Of a DNA stretch of 36,629 nt, positions 32,015 to 36,629 are shown piece after piece (the stretch's first letter is position 1; the number at the start of each line of letters is the position of its first letter). The DNA is from Acidobacteriaceae bacterium (lineage in GTDB: Bacteria > Acidobacteriota > Terriglobia > Terriglobales > Acidobacteriaceae): contig JASHQQ010000213.1 of NCBI GenBank assembly GCA_030039035.1, positions 1-36,629 of the forward strand, in the 5' to 3' direction. The translations under genes were made by a program, and so were the position numbers. Below the pieces are notes generated by a model. That model was not told the origin of the DNA, did not search any database, and saw nothing but the letters and a program-made list of their open reading frames with translations.

Positions 32015-34882
32015 TCACCGGCTCTTGTCAGGCTCTGGATCCACCCAGGCCTTCAGCGCCGTCGCCACATCCGGCACGGTTGTTTCCACCCCGGCGGAAG
32101 CCGACCCTTCGAAGTATTTGTTGCCTTCATAACTGGCCTTGAAGCTGTATTTGCCGCTCTTGATGCCCTTGGCGACAAACTCCGCTATACCGCTTGCGTT
32201 CAGTGCCGCGCTGCCCAGCGTCTTCGAGCCGATGGCGAACGTCACTTCGCCGGCCGGCGCTGGCGAGTAGGCCTTGGTCGTCACGGTGGCGGTCAGAATT
32301 ACATCGACCCCGGCCTTGGTCTCTTCCGGAGTCACCTTGAGCGCCGTCGCCGTCGGCGCAACCGGCGCAATCTTGGCGATGAAACCGTAATCCCCACCGT
32401 AGGCCGCCGGCGGACTCGACTGGAAGGCTCCCTTGGTTGTCGCCAAACCAGAGGAGTTGGTGTAGCCCGCAAGATAGATGTTCCCTTTCGTGTCCAGGTC
32501 AAGCCCTTCGATCAGTTGTGATCCGTAGCCCTTCACCGAGCCGACCAGCGAGTAGAACTCGAGCCGGGTGCCAGCCGGGTTCAGCTCCGCGACAAAGGCC
32601 TGGCTGTTCTCCCCGTTGGGCTCGATGGGATTCACCTCCGGGAAGCCGATGGTGGAACCGGCCGACCCGGCAAAATACACGTTGCCGGCCGCATCGAGCT
32701 TGATGTACCCCACATTTCCAATTCCGTTTGCCCCGGGACCATAGGCGCCGAACATCGTCGACCATACAAGCTTCGTGCCGCTCGGATTCAGCTTGGCGAC
32801 GAAGCCGGTATCTTCACACTCGTCGAATCCGGACTCGCCGCAGGATCGTTGGAACGCCCCCGCCGTCGTCGGGAAACCCTGGCCGTTTGCCACCCCGGCG
32901 ATATATGCGTTGCCCTCGTCATCCGCGGCAATGGCCCCCGCGGCAGAGTCGTCGTCGTTCTTGTCCGAGGCCGGCGGCGCGAGATAGGTGAGGTAATCGA
33001 TCTTCGCGTCCTCGGAATTCACATCTCCGGATACCGGCTCGAACTTGGCGACCCATGCGGCATAGTCCGTGGCTTGCGGATCCTGCGGCTCATAGATCTT
33101 CTTTTCGAACGCACCCCCGGTGGCCGGCAGATACCACGAGGTCGTGGTTCCCGTCACAAAGAATTGCCCCGACGAATTGAGCGCGATACTCGCCGCGCCT
33201 GTTCCCCCGTAGGGGGAATACTGAGGATTGGCGGGAAACGAGTATCCATTGGCGACCAGCTTCGTATTGAATCCGATGAGCGTGGAGTACACAAGCCCCG
33301 TTCCCCCGGCATTCAGGACCGACACGAATGCGTAGTCGCTGTAGCAGGACACGGGGGCGGTCGCACTGGCCCCGGCCGGCAGCACGCACGAGGTCGTCCC
33401 CGGCTGAAATGCATTCTCCGTCGTCGGGAAGCACTGTTGTATCACGCCGCGCCCCGTCCTCGTGTCGCAGCCATCCGCGCTTGCGCCTGCCACGTAGGCC
33501 CGGCCCTTGGCATCGACCGCGATGGCCCATCCGGAATCTCCGTCACCTGCACCCAAAAACGTGGAGTATTCCAGACGATCGCCGTCCGGCGACAGCTTGG
33601 TCACAAAGGCCTGCTCCGGGCCGTCCACACCGCAGTTCGCCTGCTGCACCCCGTCATTGTTCCAGGTCCCGCAAACGGTGTCCAACGCGCCCCGGGTCGC
33701 GGGAAATGTGCTATCCCACGTGGTGCCCGTGATGTACGCGCTCCCTTCCTCATCCACGGCGATGGCATAGGGCTCAGTCCATCCGCCGTTTGTTCCAGTA
33801 CCTGCAAGGTAGGTGGAATAAACGATCGCTGTCCCTTCGGGGTTGAGCTTGGTGACAAATCCCACAAAGAGGCGTGAATCGTCTTTCATGTAAGAGGGCG
33901 AGGACTGAAAGGCCTCCTTCACCGGAAAGTCATACGCATTCGTATATCCGGTCACGTAAACGCTGCCCTCCTTGTCGACCGCGATTCCATTGGAGATGGC
34001 GTCATTGTCATTCTCGCTCCAGTTATTGAACCCGATGTTGGTCTGCGCCGGATCCTGGCCATTTTCCGCCGAGTTGTACTTCCCGCCCAGGTAGGTCATA
34101 TAGACCAGGATCGGATCGATCACCAGCGGCCTGGCGCGGTCATACTTGCCCAGCGCAAACTTCACCCGGTTCCCCGACACCACGTATCGCCCCTCCACCG
34201 CGATCCTGCGGTCCCCGTCCATCTGGTAGATCACCGGCCTCTTGAAGCTCGCCGGTCCGTTCGGCGCATCGAGTCGCAGATCGCCTTCCGCGTCGACGGA
34301 AAGCTTCGCCCCCTCGATCTGCCACGCGATCTGCCCGGGATCGACGGCCGCTCCGACCAGGAAGTCGTACTCGAGTTGGCGCTGGTTGCCGTAGAAGACA
34401 AGGTCGATGCCAGGATAGATGCCCGCATAGCGGACTTTCCCGTACGTCGGAATGCCGGAACGCCACTTCTTCGGGTCATTTCCGACGAAGTAATTCACCA
34501 CCCCCGCCTGCTTGTCGAGTCCCGCGGCAACCGCCTTCGTGTCAGCGCCGGCAAGCTTCATCCGCAGCACATCGGCGCTGTTCGCGGAGGGCTGATTCTC
34601 AAGCCTCACGCAGGCCTCGCCGGGCGCGAGGTAGAGCGAGTATCCATCCCCGTGCGAGACGAATTGCACGCGCGCATCGGTCTGACCGAGATTCGGCTGG
34701 AAGCTCAGCGGAAGCTGGCCGAATTCCGCCGCGACCCTCCGGCCGGCGGAGGCGGATCCCGCGAAGCATCGCGGCGCGAGCTGATTTCCCATGAAAACCA
34801 CCGCGAGTACGAAAAAAACACCCCGGGACGCCGGCCGGCCGAGGCACACAGGGGCCTGACAACTCTTTTCTGGACCTAACAT
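32015..34882 (-). CDS. Secreted SBBP beta-propeller protein with C-terminal Ig-like domain
   Basis: The 955-residue product has a signal segment (about 19-42: ASRGVFFVLAVVFMG). The DUF7948-type N-terminal domain follows (LPLSFQPNLGQTDARVQFVSHGDGYSLYL; GIYPGIDLVFYGNQRQLEYDF). Then come about nine SBBP repeats of the pattern VTKLNPxGTxxVYSTYLxG...A(I/V)DxxGxxY(V/I)TG across about 255-830, forming a seven-bladed or larger propeller. A Big_3-like Ig domain (about 845-935, TATALKVTPEETKAG) ends the protein. Several Cys pairs in the propeller suggest disulfides. ATG 34882 has GGAG 8 bases upstream. It is probably a surface or extracellular binding protein; its ligand is unknown. It is divergent from the membrane-bound regulator at 35168. 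Confidence 0.85.
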   Translation of the reverse strand: MLGPEKSCQAPVCLGRPASRGVFFVLAVVFMGNQLAPRCFAGSASAGRRVAAEFGQLPLSFQPNLGQTDARVQFVSHGDGYSLYLAPGEACVRLENQPSANSADVLRMKLAGADTKAVAAGLDKQAGVVNYFVGNDPKKWRSGIPTYGKVRYAGIYPGIDLVFYGNQRQLEYDFLVGAAVDPGQIAWQIEGAKLSVDAEGDLRLDAPNGPASFKRPVIYQMDGDRRIAVEGRYVVSGNRVKFALGKYDRARPLVIDPILVYMTYLGGKYNSAENGQDPAQTNIGFNNWSENDNDAISNGIAVDKEGSVYVTGYTNAYDFPVKEAFQSSPSYMKDDSRLFVGFVTKLNPEGTAIVYSTYLAGTGTNGGWTEPYAIAVDEEGSAYITGTTWDSTFPATRGALDTVCGTWNNDGVQQANCGVDGPEQAFVTKLSPDGDRLEYSTFLGAGDGDSGWAIAVDAKGRAYVAGASADGCDTRTGRGVIQQCFPTTENAFQPGTTSCVLPAGASATAPVSCYSDYAFVSVLNAGGTGLVYSTLIGFNTKLVANGYSFPANPQYSPYGGTGAASIALNSSGQFFVTGTTTSWYLPATGGAFEKKIYEPQDPQATDYAAWVAKFEPVSGDVNSEDAKIDYLTYLAPPASDKNDDDSAAGAIAADDEGNAYIAGVANGQGFPTTAGAFQRSCGESGFDECEDTGFVAKLNPSGTKLVWSTMFGAYGPGANGIGNVGYIKLDAAGNVYFAGSAGSTIGFPEVNPIEPNGENSQAFVAELNPAGTRLEFYSLVGSVKGYGSQLIEGLDLDTKGNIYLAGYTNSSGLATTKGAFQSSPPAAYGGDYGFIAKIAPVAPTATALKVTPEETKAGVDVILTATVTTKAYSPAPAGEVTFAIGSKTLGSAALNASGIAEFVAKGIKSGKYSFKASYEGNKYFEGSASAGVETTVPDVATALKAWVDPEPDKSR

Positions 34883-34946
34883 TGCAATCTCCAGTCTTTG
34901 ACCTGGCATATGAGCCGCGCCCCGGAGCGGGCGTGCAATCTGCGAG

Positions 34947-34962
34947 CGGCGATCGGTCGCCG
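34947..34962. promoter_or_regulatory. Hairpin CGGCGA-TCGG-TCGCCG in the divergent SBBP/regulator gap
   Basis: A perfect 6-bp stem with a 4-base loop lies 65 bases upstream of the SBBP ATG in the 285-base gap. A second, weaker dyad lies at 35003-35021. Either could be an operator for the adjacent regulator or part of the SBBP leader. I see no further gene or mobile-element end in the gap. Confidence 0.3.
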
Positions 34963-35108
34963 TAACCGTCTATTCATCGAGAGCGAAGCGCGCAGCGGAG
35001 AGAGCCGCGATCGCTACGGCTAATCATTCTTGTTTGTTGGAGTTGCGGGCAACAGGCGAGTGAGGTCAAAGTGGGACATTTCGGGGCACGGCGCCCTCGG
35101 CGCGCCGC

Positions 35109-35138
35109 TGGACACCCCTTCAAACAAAAAAGTATGAT
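35109..35138 (+). promoter_or_regulatory. Probable promoter of the HTH-TPR regulator
   Basis: TGGACA (35109-35114, 5 of 6) and TATGAT (35133-35138, 5 of 6) are 18 bases apart in a locally A-rich stretch. Transcription would start near 35145, giving a leader of only about 23 bases. Confidence 0.45.
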
Positions 35139-35144
35139 CCAACT

Positions 35145-35159
35145 ACCCAGCTTCTGGGT
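35145..35159 (+). promoter_or_regulatory. Perfect ACCCAG-CTT-CTGGGT hairpin at the predicted transcript start
   Basis: The 6-bp stem with a 3-base loop spans the predicted start site and ends 8 bases before ATG 35168, where the ribosome site should be. It may be an operator (autoregulation) or an mRNA 5' cap hairpin that limits translation. Confidence 0.4.
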
Positions 35160-35167
35160 CGGCTGAA

Positions 35168-36628
35168 ATGAATCCGCGAACGGCCCCAAATGCAATCGAA
35201 CAGGACGCGAGCGCAACCGGCTCGCAACGGCTCGTTTCGTGGAAAGAGATCGCCGCATACTTCAATTGCGATGTCCGGACCGTGAAGCGCTGGGAGCGGG
35301 AGCGGGGGCTGCCCGTGCACCGGGTTCCCGGCGGCGAGCGCAGCCGGGTATTTGCCTATGCCGCGGAGCTGAAGGTCTGGCTCCATTCGCCGCCGGGCGC
35401 CGTCGAACCTTCCGGTGAGCCGGCGTCTCCCAACGGCTTCGAAATGCCCAACGGCTCCGGGCATATCGACGCCGGGCCCGGGATCGGGGACGATGCCGCG
35501 CTCGCGCCAGCGCAGCCGGCTCCGCACCCGTTCCTCCGGCGCCGGCTGCTTTGGGGCTTCGCCCTGTTTGTTCTCACCGCCTGCATTCTCCTCGGTTACT
35601 TCATTCGTTCAAATCACTTGCAGAAGCAGGCTCCGGGTTCGGGCGGCGCCAGACACTCGCCGCTTCCCGCGGCGGGAGAGTTGTACCTGAAAGGCCGCTA
35701 TTTTCTGGAGAAGCGGACCGGCGAGAGCATGAGCCAGGCGGTGGACGCGTTCACGCAGGCCATCGTGCTCGACTCGAACTACGCCGAGGCTTACGCCGGC
35801 CTGGCCGAGTGCTATGATCTGATGCCCGAGTACACCGGCATGGCGGAGGCCGAAGCAATGCCCCGCGCCATTGCCGCGGCGCGCAAGGCGATCGCGCTCA
35901 ATGATTCGCTTCCCAACGCGCACAGCGCCCTGGCTTTCGCGCTCTTCTGGTACCGCTGGGACTTCAGGGACGCCGAACCAGAGTTCAAGCGAGCCATCCA
36001 ACTCGACCCCGGCAACGTCGAGGCGCACCACTGGTACGCTACAGCGCTGATGAGCGAGGAAGACTACCCTCAGGCCCTGCGAGAGATCGACACGGCGCAG
36101 CAGCTCGATCCGGCATCGCGCTCCATTCTCGCCGATCAGGCTGCCATCCAGTATCAGTCGGGCCACCGCGAGCCGGCGATCGCCACGCTCGAGCAGCTCC
36201 AGACCGCCGAACCGGACTTTTTCAGCCCTCCACACTACCTCGCCAATATCTATTTCCACGAAGAGAACTACCCGGCCTATCTTGCCGAGCTCAGACTGGT
36301 CGCCGCGGCCACGAAGAAGGACTCCGATGCGGCGTTCGCCGCCGCGGCCGCGGATGGCTGGGCAAAAGCCGGCGCGCGCGGCCTGCTCGCAGCCATCCGT
36401 TCAATTTATGAGAGAAACTTTGCCACCGGCAAGGACGACGGCGTTCTGCTGGCGCAGGTTTGCGCCCGGCAGGGAGATCTCGCATCGGCCGTCAAGTATC
36501 TCAAGGCCGCCTCGGCCGTTCACGACTACAACGTGAAGCAGGTTCTCTCCGCAAGCTGGACTCCGCAGTTGAACGGCTATCCGCCGTTCGAGGCCCTGCG
36601 CGCGCAGATTCGCAAGGAGCTGGACTGA
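35168..36628 (+). CDS. Membrane-bound MerR-like-HTH / TPR regulator
   Basis: The 486-residue protein has a helix-turn-helix at 22-72 (VSWKEIAAYFNCDVRTVKRW, then ERGLPVHRVPGGERSRVFAYAAELKVWL) of the MerR/excisionase-like type common in acidobacterial regulators. A Pro/Gly-rich linker (75-120) leads to one membrane helix (about 128-147) after RRR, giving an N-in topology. The outer part (165-480) is built of TPR repeats (AVDAFTQAIVLDSNYAEAYAGLAECY; AEPEFKRAIQLDPGNVEAHHWYATAL). The plan resembles CadC-type one-component regulators, which sense outside the membrane and bind DNA inside. The divergent SBBP gene is the obvious candidate target. The ribosome site is weak. The gene ends one base before the window does. 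Confidence 0.85.
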   Translation: MNPRTAPNAIEQDASATGSQRLVSWKEIAAYFNCDVRTVKRWERERGLPVHRVPGGERSRVFAYAAELKVWLHSPPGAVEPSGEPASPNGFEMPNGSGHIDAGPGIGDDAALAPAQPAPHPFLRRRLLWGFALFVLTACILLGYFIRSNHLQKQAPGSGGARHSPLPAAGELYLKGRYFLEKRTGESMSQAVDAFTQAIVLDSNYAEAYAGLAECYDLMPEYTGMAEAEAMPRAIAAARKAIALNDSLPNAHSALAFALFWYRWDFRDAEPEFKRAIQLDPGNVEAHHWYATALMSEEDYPQALREIDTAQQLDPASRSILADQAAIQYQSGHREPAIATLEQLQTAEPDFFSPPHYLANIYFHEENYPAYLAELRLVAAATKKDSDAAFAAAAADGWAKAGARGLLAAIRSIYERNFATGKDDGVLLAQVCARQGDLASAVKYLKAASAVHDYNVKQVLSASWTPQLNGYPPFEALRAQIRKELD

Positions 36629-36629
36629 A

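Noticed and set aside
35045..35100. AGGTCAAAGTGGGACATTTCGGGG as a possible insertion-sequence end
   Set aside because: It looked vaguely like IS-end sequence, but there is no matching inverted end, target duplication or transposase in the window.

Overview
The window is about 36.6 kb of GC-rich bacterial chromosome with 18 supportable protein genes. I see no rRNA, tRNA, CRISPR array, intact insertion sequence or phage gene. The gene families suggest Acidobacteriota, perhaps near Bryobacterales/Solibacter. The markers are SBBP beta-propeller proteins, a MerR-like-HTH/TPR membrane regulator, many Tat-exported enzymes, giant YD/RHS proteins and a fused cellulose synthase. This is an inference from families; there is no phylogenetic marker gene.

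Layout, left to right. The 5' end of a secreted-protein gene leaves the window at base 1 (minus strand). After a 757-base gap come two co-directional genes for large surface proteins: a YD-repeat/IPT protein with three Cys-paired repeats (915-2648), and a 1695-residue Kelch/Ig/RHS protein (2664-7751). From 19032 down to 7796 runs a minus-strand cluster: a BcsA-BcsB fusion cellulose synthase, BcsC, a cytosolic HExxH metallopeptidase and an ATP-grasp ligase related to D-Ala-D-Ala ligase. The GH8 endoglucanase bcsZ is divergent at 19514-20632.

The second half concerns hemicellulose and uronic acids. A GH115 alpha-glucuronidase and a Tat-exported (alpha/alpha)-barrel protein lie on the minus strand (20668-25173). 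Divergent from them is a Tat-exported amidohydrolase of the LigI / galactarolactone-isomerase type (25278-26240). A LacI-family repressor (26314-27429) faces a perfect palindromic operator with a second, weaker copy 22 bp away. Downstream of the operator is an operon encoding a Tat-exported DUF362 protein, a secreted CBM-like protein, 5-dehydro-4-deoxyglucarate dehydratase (kdgD) and an ExuT-like MFS transporter (27612-31943). Together these could release glucuronate from xylan, bring the acid into the cell and convert its aldarate form to 2-oxoglutarate semialdehyde. The uronate dehydrogenase and later steps are not in the window.

The right end holds a secreted SBBP/Ig protein (32015-34882, minus) divergent from a membrane-bound HTH-TPR regulator (35168-36628, plus), whose promoter and start region carry a short perfect hairpin. 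The best candidates for undescribed biology are the metallopeptidase/ATP-grasp pair behind the cellulose genes, the BcsA-B fusion with an eroded c-di-GMP site and an internal signal peptide, and the two unexplained exported proteins at the head of the aldarate operon.
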